Made by a program: the position numbers and the translations under genes. Of a stretch of 64,000 bases of DNA, positions 52,242-62,657 are shown piece after piece. A model generated the notes under the pieces. That model was given only the letters and a program-made list of their open reading frames with translations. It had not been told where the DNA came from and searched no databases. Source of the DNA: Rhodohalobacter sulfatireducens (lineage in GTDB: Bacteria; Bacteroidota; Rhodothermia; Balneolales; Balneolaceae); contig NZ_JAKLWS010000017.1 in assembly GCF_022012475.1 (NCBI RefSeq), positions 24,660 through 88,659 of the forward strand, given 5' to 3'. How positions within the stretch are numbered: position 1 is the stretch's first letter; the number at the start of each line of letters is the position of its first letter.

Positions 52242-52270
52242 GCGACTTGGATGTCGCGAGCGTCTCGCTC
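52242..52270 (+). terminator. two hairpins after metH
   Basis: GCGAC-TTGGAT-GTCGC is followed at once by GCGAG-CGT-CTCGC. The second core (GCGAGCGTCTCGCTCG) is the complement of the hairpin after rlmN (23199-23213), so it is both a likely terminator and a repeat. There is no long T run. Confidence 0.5.
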
Positions 52271-52483
52271 GTGCCCCTTAATTTCGTGCAATAGCGAGAA
52301 GTTTACGATATACCGGAAATCTCAATGAGTTTTTTATACACAAAGACTAGGTTTACCCGGACTTATTTCACATATCAATATCAACAAATCGATTTCATCA
52401 AATAGTGAATATGCACCTTAAATGTAACAGATTCACGATCTGTAATTTTTATGCTTAATTTGATTTTTTCAACGGGTTAGATA

Positions 52484-54952
52484 TTAATTAACTCTGTTTT
52501 GCTCTTCTTCAGACCCTGAATCCACATTCACTGCCCTCAAGCTGTTGTTCCCGAAATTCCAGGAAAAAGTCAGGCTAATTTGTTGCCTGTGCCAGTCTAA
52601 TCTCATACTCGAATCTAAATTGGCGGATGGAACATCAGAATCTACTTTCCATACGTCGGTGTATAAAATATCATTTGCAGAAAGTCTAAGGGTTCCGCGA
52701 CCGTCGCCAACTTTCTTCTGAACACCAATATTCAGAGATCCCTGGGGTCTGAATTGCATGATTCCCCACACCGATTTTGAATTGTAATATCCTGAAACCT
52801 CGAATGCAAACTCTTTCGGAAGTGTGATTGTATTGGTAATGTTGATATTCAGCCCAAAAATCTCATCTGAGATGTTATTTTGAAGGTGTGCAGTTTGGAA
52901 TAATTGGTATCTACCCGACAGGTTGGATTGAACCTGCCACCAGGAAGTGGGAAAAACCTGGTAACTTAGTGTTGCTGCGTATGTACGGAGATAATCAAGA
53001 TTTTTTGCAGTGTAGGTCAGTTCATTTGATTCACTGTTCACTTCAGGTTGAAAAGCACCGATCTCATCTTTGGTATGTGTGTACTGAAGCGAGATCAGAA
53101 GCGAGCGTAACTGAAGATCCATCGTTACTCCATCTGAGATAGCCGGTTGAAGAGACGGAGTTCCGGACAAAAAGGTTCTTGGACTCATGAAAAAGACAAA
53201 GGGGGCCATGTCATTAAACGTAGGCCGTGTTATTCGTCGGTTATATGAAAAACCAATGCGATTATCATCAGAAAGGTCTTTGCTAATGAATACTGTTGGA
53301 AAGAATTTTCCATATTCCCGGTCAATGAGTCCTTTTTCGTCAGTTGAACTGAGATAGCTATCGGTATACTCGTACCGAAGGCCCGCATTCATCTGCAACT
53401 GTTCAGATGGCTTCCAACTGCCAGAAAGATATGCGGCTCCAATATTTTCTGAAAGATTTGCATCACTGGTAAAACGGTCGTCGATCTCCCAGGATCCGTC
53501 AAAGTTATTTTTGACTGAGACATCATTCACAAATTCAGACAGTGTTCCTTTCACTCCTGTTTCAATAGAAAAAGTACTTGAAGGCTGGAAGGTGTAATCT
53601 ACTCTTCCAACCCAGATATTTATTGGAGTTTCTTTCTCTACATCAATCCCGCCGGCTTGATACAAACTTCGATCTCCTTCAATGAATTCATTTTGATATA
53701 CGGATGGATTCTCGTTTATGTAATGCAGATAATCAAAATCAAAGCTAAGGTTCTGATTTTCATTAAAAGAGTGATCAATACTCGCGTTTATCATTCCATT
53801 TCTCCAAATATTTCTCTCACGAATACCCATATCAAAAATCAATGTGGAATCAGGTCCAAGATTGTTAAAATTGTTGCTTAAAGCTTGTTGATCCCAGTGC
53901 CTTCTGTAACCACTTACTAAAACACCGGCCGTTGTTTTTGACCCAATACTATATTCCAATCCCATTCGCGCATTTTGAACATTCGTTGTAGGTTCTCGCT
54001 TTTGATCTTCCCGGATTTGTTCGGTAAAGCTGTTCTGAACCAGGAATCGGTTGTTCAGTATATTTTGTTCAGTACGATCATAATTAATAGAATAATTCAG
54101 GAAATATGCGAGCTTTCTGCCCCTGTAGTTATAATTCAGATTTCCTCCCAGCGTCTCAGCTGCATTGTATGCCAGATTAGTTCCAATTGTCCCATTACTT
54201 CCAAGATCTTGCCGTTCAATCATGACGATATTGATAAGGCCTGCATTTCCTTCAGCTTCATATCGTGCGGGAGGAGTGCTGATCAATTCAATCTGTTCAA
54301 TATTCGCCGCACTCATCCCATCGAGCATCTGAAGAACGGCATCAACGGGCAGGCGTACAATCTTATCATTAATCATAACCCGTACTCCTGCTTTACCACT
54401 CATGGATATACTCCCGCTTTGACGATTTACCTGGATACCCGGAGATTTTTCAAGAAGCTCCAGTGCACTATTACCCGAAGAGGTAATGCTTTGCTGAACA
54501 TTGACAACCAAGCGATCGATTTTTTTCTCGAAAAAAGGCCTTTGTGCTGATACAGAAATTTCATCCATCTCTTCAAGAGATGTATAAAGCATAATGGTAT
54601 CTGTAAGAACCGGAGCGTTATTTACATCGAATGGTTCTGTAATTTGGGGTTGATAACCGATAATTGAAACTGACAAAAGATAAGAGCCCGGCATAATTTG
54701 CTGAAATTCATAGTGACCCGTTTCATTTGTTATGTTTCCTTTTACTAAGGTAGAGTCTGCAGAATTAAGCAAAAGAACATTCGCAGCTGGCACGGAATTT
54801 TCTAACTCATCGGTCACTATACCGGTTACAGATACCTGTGCTTCTGCATCGAAAACCAATCCAAGCAAGATAAAGCAACTTCCCAGGATCGTAAGTAAAA
54901 TAAATTCTAGTGGTTTATTAGCTGAATTTAGTATGTGGTGAAAGTGGCTCAT
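52484..54952 (-). CDS. TonB-dependent receptor-like outer-membrane protein 1
   Basis: 822 residues. A signal region (about 1-38), a carboxypeptidase regulatory-like beta sandwich (about 40-125, VTGIVTDELENSVPAANVLL), a plug domain (about 130-240, SALELLEKSPGIQVNRQSGS and AEGNAGLINIV) and a large barrel of the OMP_b-brl_3 type (about 280-800). It imports or senses a bulky nutrient with energy from TonB; the substrate is unknown. No SusD partner is adjacent, which argues against a standard polysaccharide locus. It is closely related to the next gene and probably arose by tandem duplication. Confidence 0.9.
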   Translation of the reverse strand: MSHFHHILNSANKPLEFILLTILGSCFILLGLVFDAEAQVSVTGIVTDELENSVPAANVLLLNSADSTLVKGNITNETGHYEFQQIMPGSYLLSVSIIGYQPQITEPFDVNNAPVLTDTIMLYTSLEEMDEISVSAQRPFFEKKIDRLVVNVQQSITSSGNSALELLEKSPGIQVNRQSGSISMSGKAGVRVMINDKIVRLPVDAVLQMLDGMSAANIEQIELISTPPARYEAEGNAGLINIVMIERQDLGSNGTIGTNLAYNAAETLGGNLNYNYRGRKLAYFLNYSINYDRTEQNILNNRFLVQNSFTEQIREDQKREPTTNVQNARMGLEYSIGSKTTAGVLVSGYRRHWDQQALSNNFNNLGPDSTLIFDMGIRERNIWRNGMINASIDHSFNENQNLSFDFDYLHYINENPSVYQNEFIEGDRSLYQAGGIDVEKETPINIWVGRVDYTFQPSSTFSIETGVKGTLSEFVNDVSVKNNFDGSWEIDDRFTSDANLSENIGAAYLSGSWKPSEQLQMNAGLRYEYTDSYLSSTDEKGLIDREYGKFFPTVFISKDLSDDNRIGFSYNRRITRPTFNDMAPFVFFMSPRTFLSGTPSLQPAISDGVTMDLQLRSLLISLQYTHTKDEIGAFQPEVNSESNELTYTAKNLDYLRTYAATLSYQVFPTSWWQVQSNLSGRYQLFQTAHLQNNISDEIFGLNINITNTITLPKEFAFEVSGYYNSKSVWGIMQFRPQGSLNIGVQKKVGDGRGTLRLSANDILYTDVWKVDSDVPSANLDSSMRLDWHRQQISLTFSWNFGNNSLRAVNVDSGSEEEQNRVN

Positions 54953-55237
54953 TGATACTCTGGGTTTAAGTTGAATGCCTACTCTGTTTAGAACTTTTCG
55001 GCAAGGTCTTTTCCAATTAAAATGTAGTTGGTGAGATTACAGAGGTCTTGCACAATTGGTACAATTGTTAGGACTATTCTATCATAACTTGCTGATTGAG
55101 ATGAAGTATTAATATTTCAGTTAAAAATAATCGGGTTATAAACAGCCTTTATATATTGGTACCGGTTTGGATTTTTTATTTTACATGCAGGTTTTAGACT
55201 CTATCCATAGTTTGGTATTTGGTTTGATGTATTCCGA

Positions 55238-57754
55238 CTAAATTCTTTCTTTAACCTCACTTGCACCTGTTTCTCGCTTTCTTCTTTCTGTAAGTTTTTG
55301 GTTGCCGAACAAAAGTGTAAAAGTGATTCTCACTTGTCTTTCTGAGAAATTATTGTCGCCAAATGTCTTGATTCCAAGTGATGGCTGATGGTATTCCCAA
55401 TCAACTACTCCCATACTGTTCGCAACATCCTGAAGGGAAATACTTAATGAGCTGCCAGACTGGAATTTTTTATTTAATCCTATATTTAAATATGGAGCTA
55501 CATATTGTACCTGATCACCTTGAAGGAAGTGACTTCGATACATACCGTCCATTCCAACCGACCAGTCATTTCCAAGTAAGATTGTGTTGCTTATTTGTGC
55601 TGAATAGGTAAAAATTTTGTCCTTAAACTCTACGATCCGACTGGATTCATCTTTTACTTGATGATAAAACCCGCTAAGATTTAAACTCATTTCCCACCAA
55701 TCTGCAGGAAAAAGTGGTACACTCAGGTTCGCTTCATAAATATTTTCCAGGTCCAGATTTGTGGGGCTGCTGGTTTGAAGGTGATTTTCTTTGTCAACAG
55801 TGTTGTAGAAATAGATCTGATTTGTCCTGTCGAGGTACGCTAAAGAAAAAATCGCAGATTTTCGCTGCCAGGAAACTCTGAAATTATTGGTAAATGTTGG
55901 CCTGAGTTGTGGATTTGCAAAACCGATCAGGCTTGGATCAGCTATCAGAAAAAACGATGTAAGACTAAAAAAAGCAGGGCGAGTAATGGATCGGTTATAT
56001 CCTAAATGAATGGAATTTTCAGAATTTACTTCATAATTAAATCGTAAAATTGGGAAGGGATTACTAAAGTTGTGCTCAATATCTTCCCGCCCTTCACTAT
56101 TCAGCAGGTAGGTATAATGCTCATACCTCACTCCGGCCTCGGCACTGAGTTTATCTGATAATTCAGCATCTAAGGAAAGGTACCCGGCTAATATCTGCTC
56201 ATTGATCTTTTCTTCACTGGCGAACAGATCAGATTCAGACCAATATCCCCCACTGAGACTATGAATATCAGTGGCGTTGTCAGTTCTGTTGAATGTACCC
56301 TTTACACCTGTTTCAAGTGACAAAGAAGAACTCAATCTATTCACGTAATCAAGGCTTGTAATCCAGAATTTCATTGGAGTGGTACGGTCATATTCGATCA
56401 TTTCATTTAGATTCTGGTTACTCTGGAGATCGCCAAAATTGTCATATCGTATGGCGGCATAATCAAAGTCTAAATTTATATGGCTGTCATCGCTCAATTT
56501 TTGAAAAAGATTGGCATTGCCTGTCAGGGATGACATATCCGTTGCGGTTCCAAATATATATTCGCTTATGCTAGTACGTTCGTTATTTACAAAGCTCATG
56601 GATTCACTCTCTGCGCCGGATCCCAAAATTTGATCAGATATGGAACCTCCAAAGAGAAAACCTAAGATTGTACCATTATTGAAGTTTATGTCCAGGCCCA
56701 GGTTACCCGTATGCTGCTCAGTGTGAAAATCCTGGAGTGTCAGGAAGTTTTGATGATTATAGAAATCCCCCAGGTAGTCGTACTCTCTGTAATGGTTTAT
56801 TTCATAATCATCTGATCGGTTCCTGTTGTAAGTATAGTCTCCATACCAATTTAAACTTCCTTTTCGCGAATTCAGGTTCAGGCTGGCACCTGCTTTTTCT
56901 TTTTGTCCATAACCACCTGTAAGTGACAGATTCCCATTGGTTCCTTGTTGGTTGTTTTGTTTTAAAACGATATGGATAATACCGGCACTTCCGCTGGCGT
57001 CATATTTAGCAGAGGGTTGGTGAATAACTTCAATGCGTTCAACATTTTCAGCCTGCATTCCCTGGAGCCGGGCCATTAGTACAGCAGCCGGAATACGCTG
57101 TATTTTATTGTTGATCATTAAGAGGACCTCACCTCTGGCGCTCATACTAATACTGTTATTCTGCCTGTTCACAATCACCCCAGGTGTTTTTTGCAGCAAT
57201 TCCAATGCGGAGTTGCCAGAGGAACTGATGTGTTGTTGTACATTAAAAACCAGTCGGTCGGTCTCCTGTTCAAACATTGGCCGCCTTGCTGTAACAGAAA
57301 TTTCATCCAGCTGATCTATGCTTTCCTGTAGTCGTATAGGGGGCGCCTCGATATCAGCTTGAGTGATCTTAAGTGGTTCTGTATCATATTTTTGAAAACC
57401 AAGCATTGTGACTGACAGCAAATAGGTACCGGGAGAAATTCCATCGATTTGATAAACACCGGCATCATCGGTGATTCCGCCCTTTACCAACGTTGAATCA
57501 GAAGAATTTAAAAGCAGAACTGTTGCTGAAGGAAGAGGTGAATGATTAGTATCCGTTACAATTCCCTTGAGGGTGTTTTGACCTTGCACCTGTGAATTAC
57601 ATGCAAACATTGCCAAAGCGCAAAAGAACAGACTCAAAATTTTTGTTTTGTCAGGCCAACTCGTTTTAGGTGTTATAAAGGCATCTATGCTTTTTTGGGG
57701 ATAGGAAAAATATCCAAAGAATGCTTCATTCAGCTTAAACGTATTGACACGCAT
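55238..57754 (-). CDS. TonB-dependent receptor-like outer-membrane protein 2
   Basis: 838 residues, paralogue of the receptor downstream with the same domain order: regulatory-like beta sandwich (about 60-145, LKGIVTDTNHSPLPSATVLL), plug (about 150-265, SALELLQKTPGVIVNRQNNS, DASGSAGIIHIV) and barrel. The export signal is preceded by about 35 extra residues, and FFCALAMFACNSQVQGQ looks partly like a lipoprotein signal, so the real start may lie further in. The ATG at 57754 has a good ribosome site (AAAGGAG). Similarity is strongest in the plug; loops differ, suggesting different ligands. Confidence 0.88.
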   Translation of the reverse strand: MRVNTFKLNEAFFGYFSYPQKSIDAFITPKTSWPDKTKILSLFFCALAMFACNSQVQGQNTLKGIVTDTNHSPLPSATVLLLNSSDSTLVKGGITDDAGVYQIDGISPGTYLLSVTMLGFQKYDTEPLKITQADIEAPPIRLQESIDQLDEISVTARRPMFEQETDRLVFNVQQHISSSGNSALELLQKTPGVIVNRQNNSISMSARGEVLLMINNKIQRIPAAVLMARLQGMQAENVERIEVIHQPSAKYDASGSAGIIHIVLKQNNQQGTNGNLSLTGGYGQKEKAGASLNLNSRKGSLNWYGDYTYNRNRSDDYEINHYREYDYLGDFYNHQNFLTLQDFHTEQHTGNLGLDINFNNGTILGFLFGGSISDQILGSGAESESMSFVNNERTSISEYIFGTATDMSSLTGNANLFQKLSDDSHINLDFDYAAIRYDNFGDLQSNQNLNEMIEYDRTTPMKFWITSLDYVNRLSSSLSLETGVKGTFNRTDNATDIHSLSGGYWSESDLFASEEKINEQILAGYLSLDAELSDKLSAEAGVRYEHYTYLLNSEGREDIEHNFSNPFPILRFNYEVNSENSIHLGYNRSITRPAFFSLTSFFLIADPSLIGFANPQLRPTFTNNFRVSWQRKSAIFSLAYLDRTNQIYFYNTVDKENHLQTSSPTNLDLENIYEANLSVPLFPADWWEMSLNLSGFYHQVKDESSRIVEFKDKIFTYSAQISNTILLGNDWSVGMDGMYRSHFLQGDQVQYVAPYLNIGLNKKFQSGSSLSISLQDVANSMGVVDWEYHQPSLGIKTFGDNNFSERQVRITFTLLFGNQKLTERRKRETGASEVKERI

Positions 57755-58677
57755 ACGAACTCCTTTGTTTTTAAATATTTAAGTAGGAGATGCTTATCGA
57801 GAGGGTATATCTGAAAATTACTGCCCAAAAATTCTAAGAATACGTGGATTCAGTAGGGCAATGCTATTTCTGAAAAAACCTCTGCTATATCGCTTTATCT
57901 CTTTCTTATTTGATTTCTAAATTTTTAGCAGTCCTAAAAGCAGATCGATTTGGCAATACTTTAGCGGTGTTCGGAAAGAAAAGAAATATTCCAAGTAGTA
58001 ATACATACGCAGATAGTACGGGTCAAATCCAATAAACTGAATCGGACTATTTATTTAATCATTTATTCAACCCTGCGAATAACTGTCACAGAAGCTGATG
58101 TTAATCCCGTACTACCACCATGCAATTTTTTGGTACTTTATACTGCTAAATCGCAGTTATTACCCTGTTTTGAGAAAGCAAATATATACAGGATAATGTA
58201 CCCTTAAACTCTTGCATATTAGTAACTGTATTTTATAGTTACTTAAATCCTAAATAATAAATTCAAACTTATAATACAAGTAATTATGAATTTCAGATAT
58301 CCAACAGTTCAGAAAAAAGCGAACTCTTACGTGATCAAAATTCACGTATTCTATTAAGATTTGTTACAAAACAATATCTCCAAGTTTGATAAACCTGGAA
58401 AGACTTGGAAAAATCACACAGTTTAGAATGACAGTTCTTATAAAAATTTCCAATAAAAAATCAGAAATTTACCTCATGTCCTTCCGCCTTCATTCTTAGA
58501 TTCAGAATTATCAGATCGTTAACATTTTATCACTGGAAAATGTTAGAAGTCAAACTTTGATCCTGCAATCCCATTTTCCAAGTAGAAGCTTCAGGAATAG
58601 AATTTCTTCTTATTCTGAGGCTAAATTATTCATCGCCAGGCGATTCATCTATTTTGTTGTGTTTGAATGCCCCCAAA
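57755..58677. other. 923-bp gap upstream of the receptor genes
   Basis: No gene, no RNA that I recognise and no strong repeat. It is AT-rich and must contain the promoter of the receptor gene at 57754 and the terminator of the kinase gene. A long untranslated leader or a regulatory RNA is possible but nothing in the sequence shows it. Confidence 0.4.
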
Positions 58678-61632
58678 TCATAACCTGTCCAAATATGGTT
58701 CATCCTCTTTGGATATCAGTTCCTGGAATCGGGGATTGTCTCGAAGTGGATCCCAGGCAGGTTCAAATCGAAGATCATTCCGGTGTGCCCTTGACGGAAT
58801 GGATAGGAGATATTCAAGTTTATCGATAGCTTCTTCCTCATAACCGGTCCAGGCGTAAATCTCAGCGAGTGCAATTTCAAAAAAGGGACCTACATGAGCA
58901 TTTTGACTTACAGGTATCAGTTCTGTGGCTTTTTTCCCCTCATAGATTGCTTTTTCAATTTCTCCCAGGTGAGCATACACCTTCCCTAATTCGGCCCGGT
59001 ACCTTGGTTCCTCAGGATGCTGATCCCGAAGAATCTCTAATTGATTTTTTACATGTTCGTAGTAATTTTGAGCTTCTACACTATGTCCCTGGAATTCAAG
59101 ACAGAGACCAATCAGATAGTCCCGAAATAAGTACTGCGCTTGACTATTTTCAACAAGTTCATCGTCAACGTTTCTATATCCGCGGATAGCTTCTTGCCAG
59201 TTACGTTTTTTTGCATTGTACTCTCCCCACCATCTGGGCTCTGCCACTGCGGGGTCTTCAGGCTGAATATTACCCCACCATCTCTCAAAACCCTCCAGTG
59301 TACCCTCCTTTGATAGTTGAAGCCTTGCATACCAATGGTAAGAGAGCTGTGTATCCAATTTCAGTTCATTAAGACGATAAAGGTAATACTCTGCTCTTTC
59401 ATAATCCCTCAGTAACCAGTAGTCCCATGAAAACTCGGTATAATTTCCCGGTGCAAGTGGATTCAACTCAAAGGCCTTGTTCAAATGGTAAATCATTAGT
59501 TCCCAGTTACCTAATCGCCGGTGAGTTAATGCAGTCATTGAATGCAGATAATAATGGTTTGGGAATCTTTGCAAGGCTTTTTCAAAATGAGCTAATGTTT
59601 GTTCATGATCAGTGGCAGCCCAAAATCGGTACATGCCAATGGCCACTTGTGTTTCTGGCAGATTTGGATTTAACAAATAAGCATGATCGGCGGTTTCTTT
59701 CATTAACTCCAGGTGTTCCGGATTTCTTCCATGAAACCAGTACAATAAGAAGTATGTCTGAGTCAAACTTGTCCAGGCATGGGTAAAACGGTGATCCTCC
59801 TTAAGCGCATTGTTGAATAACTGTTCGGCTTCTAAAAGATTTTCCCCCTCCAGTGAAAACCGGCCCAGGTAATCTTGCCCTCGCATATACAGCAGGTACG
59901 CGAAAAGATTGTCCGTTGGTTTTTCTAATAGTCGTTCCTGTTCTTCTTCCGTTAGAGATGCCTGTAACTGTCCGGCTACCTGTCGTGCGATTCTGCTCTG
60001 CATCGTAAAAATATCATCAACATTTTCATCAAAACTCTCACTCCAAACTGTAGCCAAACTATTTACATCTATGAGCTGAACGGAGACCCGTATACGGTCG
60101 CCGGATCTGCGAATCGTCCCATCCATAAGGGCCGAAACATCAAGTTTTTCTCCAATCGCTTGTAGGTCACGTCCCCCCGGTGGATAATCTAATACTGATC
60201 TTCGAGATATTACTGTTAAATCACTAATACCTGCCAGGCGGTTAATCAGTTCTTCGTGGAATCCATCGGCAAATTTAATGTCTTCAGGGTCTTGATTGAT
60301 ACTTTCTAACGGCAATACAGCCAGGGTTTGGTCTGACGGTAAATTCGTTGCATTGAATGATGAAAAAATATTATATCCAATCAGGAGGAGGATGATCAAT
60401 CCAACGGACAGAATGGCGGTTATTTTATTAAATCCCAATTGCGGGAGACCAAGGTCTACATCGGCAAAGCCATAACTTAAGGGGTTCTTTATACCCGATT
60501 TGTGAAGGGTCAATTTAGAGTCGGCCCCGGAGAGTTTTTTAAGTTGAGACTCTTGAGTTGAGTTGGAAAGTTGTTTTTGACAGGTTTTCAGATCTTTTAG
60601 AACTTCTTTAGCGGACCGATACCTGGCGTCGGGATTCTTTTCTAAAAGGCGACTTACCAGCTGAGATAATTCCTGAGGAATATCACGTAAGAGATCAAAC
60701 AGAGATGGGGGATTTTCATTCAATATTGAATAAGTAAGAGCTGCATCGTATTCAGCCTGGAAGGGCCGCTTTCCGGTCAGCATCTCAAAAAGTATGATCC
60801 CAAAAGAAAATAGATCGGTTCGATGATCAACTTTATTGCCATATATCTGTTCCGGAGACATATATGCCGCAGTGCCAACCACCGGTCCAGATTCGCCAAT
60901 TGCACTGCCATTCTTTATCTCTGCAAGGCCAAAGTCCGTTACTTTAATCCTGTTCTTAGAATCGACCATAATATTGCCCGGCTTAATATCTCTGTGAATG
61001 ACGTCTTTGTCATGAGCTTCAGTAAGGGCTTCGGCAATTTGGATGCCATAGCGGAGTGCTGATTGAATTGTGAGGGTTTGATTTTCGAGTTTTGTTTCTA
61101 GCGTCTCACCCTCAATGTATTCCATCGCTATGAAGTACTGGTCTTCATGTTTCTCTATGGAGTAAACGGTACAGATATTCGGGTGGTTTAAAGCTGCCGC
61201 TGCCCTGGCTTCGCGGATCAGGAGTTGTTTATCATCCCTGCCCTTCGTTAAATGAGTTGAAAGAAATTTCAAGGCAACAGTTCTGTTGAGGTGCACATCA
61301 TCTGCTTTATAAACAATTCCCATTCCACCACGGCCCACTTCTTCGATAATGTGATAATGCCTGATAATCGTATTCTCTCGATCCTTCATGCGCACCATCG
61401 TTTTTGATAGTTTGGAAGCAGAGGAGGGAACAATTTCTCTAGAGACATTTTTGATAAATTCAAAGGCCCGGTTACTATTTTTAAGCAATGAACGGACCTC
61501 ACTAAGAAGTTCTTCATCGGCACCACATTCGTGGTTTATAAAGGCATCTCTTTTATCTTTTGGTAATGCAAGTGCCTGTTCTAATAGTATCTCTATGCGT
61601 TTAATTCTATCATCATTCATCACAAATTTCAT
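58678..61632 (-). CDS. Ser/Thr protein kinase with TolB-like and TPR domains
   Basis: 984 residues. The N-terminal segment (about 5-60) is the helical region usual in kinases encoded next to ECF sigma factors. The kinase domain (about 95-350) has GRGGMG (101-106), Lys122 in VALKFL, HRDIKPGN (213-220), DFG (233-235) and GTAAYMSPEQ. One membrane helix (about 420, ILSVGLIILLLIGYNIF) is followed by a TolB/FlgO-like domain (LAVLPLESINQDPEDIKFAD) and TPR-rich helices to the end (about 580-980). It probably senses periplasmic events and phosphorylates a cytoplasmic target. ATG at 61620 is an alternative start. The sigma gene is 36 bases upstream, in one operon. Confidence 0.93.
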   Translation of the reverse strand: MKFVMNDDRIKRIEILLEQALALPKDKRDAFINHECGADEELLSEVRSLLKNSNRAFEFIKNVSREIVPSSASKLSKTMVRMKDRENTIIRHYHIIEEVGRGGMGIVYKADDVHLNRTVALKFLSTHLTKGRDDKQLLIREARAAAALNHPNICTVYSIEKHEDQYFIAMEYIEGETLETKLENQTLTIQSALRYGIQIAEALTEAHDKDVIHRDIKPGNIMVDSKNRIKVTDFGLAEIKNGSAIGESGPVVGTAAYMSPEQIYGNKVDHRTDLFSFGIILFEMLTGKRPFQAEYDAALTYSILNENPPSLFDLLRDIPQELSQLVSRLLEKNPDARYRSAKEVLKDLKTCQKQLSNSTQESQLKKLSGADSKLTLHKSGIKNPLSYGFADVDLGLPQLGFNKITAILSVGLIILLLIGYNIFSSFNATNLPSDQTLAVLPLESINQDPEDIKFADGFHEELINRLAGISDLTVISRRSVLDYPPGGRDLQAIGEKLDVSALMDGTIRRSGDRIRVSVQLIDVNSLATVWSESFDENVDDIFTMQSRIARQVAGQLQASLTEEEQERLLEKPTDNLFAYLLYMRGQDYLGRFSLEGENLLEAEQLFNNALKEDHRFTHAWTSLTQTYFLLYWFHGRNPEHLELMKETADHAYLLNPNLPETQVAIGMYRFWAATDHEQTLAHFEKALQRFPNHYYLHSMTALTHRRLGNWELMIYHLNKAFELNPLAPGNYTEFSWDYWLLRDYERAEYYLYRLNELKLDTQLSYHWYARLQLSKEGTLEGFERWWGNIQPEDPAVAEPRWWGEYNAKKRNWQEAIRGYRNVDDELVENSQAQYLFRDYLIGLCLEFQGHSVEAQNYYEHVKNQLEILRDQHPEEPRYRAELGKVYAHLGEIEKAIYEGKKATELIPVSQNAHVGPFFEIALAEIYAWTGYEEEAIDKLEYLLSIPSRAHRNDLRFEPAWDPLRDNPRFQELISKEDEPYLDRL

Positions 61633-61668
61633 TAAATTTTTTGGATGAATTCGTTATTCTTTTTCAGG

Positions 61669-62262
61669 TTATGATACAGAATCGTCCATCACTTCCCGGT
61701 ATAACCAAAGCCTTGCCATTTTCCAGCCTCTGTTTATTGTTGAGGTTGATACCTCAAGTGCATTTGCCGTTTCGCTAATTGACAAACCTCCAAAAACAAG
61801 ACACTCAACTATTTGAGCCTGTCTCGGATTTATTTGCTCAAGTCGTTTGATTGCTTCATCTAAGGCCACTAAAATGATGCTGTCATCGATCTCTTGCTTC
61901 TCAATAGCTTCTAATCTCAAATAATCCAATGGTAATTTCTTAAAATTCCCACCGCGTTTCTCCCTTTTTTGGTCACGTGCATAATTGATTAATATTTGCC
62001 GCATAGCTTTGGAAACCGCAGCAAAAAAATGATCTCGATTTTTCCATTCGGTTTTGGATTGATCAATCAATTTTAAATATGCTTCATGAAGAATGGCTGC
62101 CGTATCCAATGTGATATTTCCTTGCCATCGGCCGCGATTAACATGTGCTACTTGATGTAACTTTTTATAGGCACATTCAAACACCATATTAAAGGCCTCA
62201 CGATCTCCCTCATTGAAGTCTTTAAGAAAATGAGTAATGGTATGTTCAGGTGTTTGCACCAT
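61669..62262 (-). CDS. ECF-type RNA polymerase sigma factor
   Basis: 197 residues. Region 2 (about 20-95, with HEAYLKLIDQ and FFAAVSKAMRQILINYARDQ) and region 4 (about 130-190, GGLSISETANALEVSTSTIN) are clear. The pattern fits the Sigma70_ECF/TIGR02999-type group, which is often encoded next to Ser/Thr kinases with TPR repeats and has no classical anti-sigma factor. Activity is then likely controlled by phosphorylation from the kinase downstream. Targets may include the neighbouring secreted-protein genes; this is inference. Confidence 0.92.
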   Translation of the reverse strand: MVQTPEHTITHFLKDFNEGDREAFNMVFECAYKKLHQVAHVNRGRWQGNITLDTAAILHEAYLKLIDQSKTEWKNRDHFFAAVSKAMRQILINYARDQKREKRGGNFKKLPLDYLRLEAIEKQEIDDSIILVALDEAIKRLEQINPRQAQIVECLVFGGLSISETANALEVSTSTINRGWKMARLWLYREVMDDSVS

Positions 62263-62657
62263 ATTGATACCCGGCTACTGAAAGCCATTTTCACCTCTTT
62301 ACACTTAAGAGCCTCTAGAATCTATACGACTTCTTAATTCTTAATTCAGAATTCAAATAAAGACAAAAATCCGTGCGTAATACCGCACCTCAAATTAAAA
62401 CTACATGAAAAAAACTTCATTAAAAATGGAATACAATAGTATTCAAATAGTCCTTACAAGTTGAATAGAGTTTATATGATTTATTCAGAAAAAAGTGTTC
62501 TCCCAGATGACATAACCCAAATTTTATAGTGTATATATAATTACAGGGAGGCGATTAAAAATAAGTCATTTCATTACCCTCCTCCAGGCAAAAATGAAAA
62601 GGATTCGTACACAGATCAATTGTGTACAATCACAAACTAACACACGGAGGTATTACA
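62263..62657. other. divergent promoter region between sigma factor and lipoprotein
   Basis: No gene. It is AT-rich and contains the promoters of both divergent genes and the strong ribosome site CGGAGG (62645-62650) for the lipoprotein. GGGAGG...CCTCC (about 62545-62585) can pair. I cannot pick a specific ECF promoter. Confidence 0.45.
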
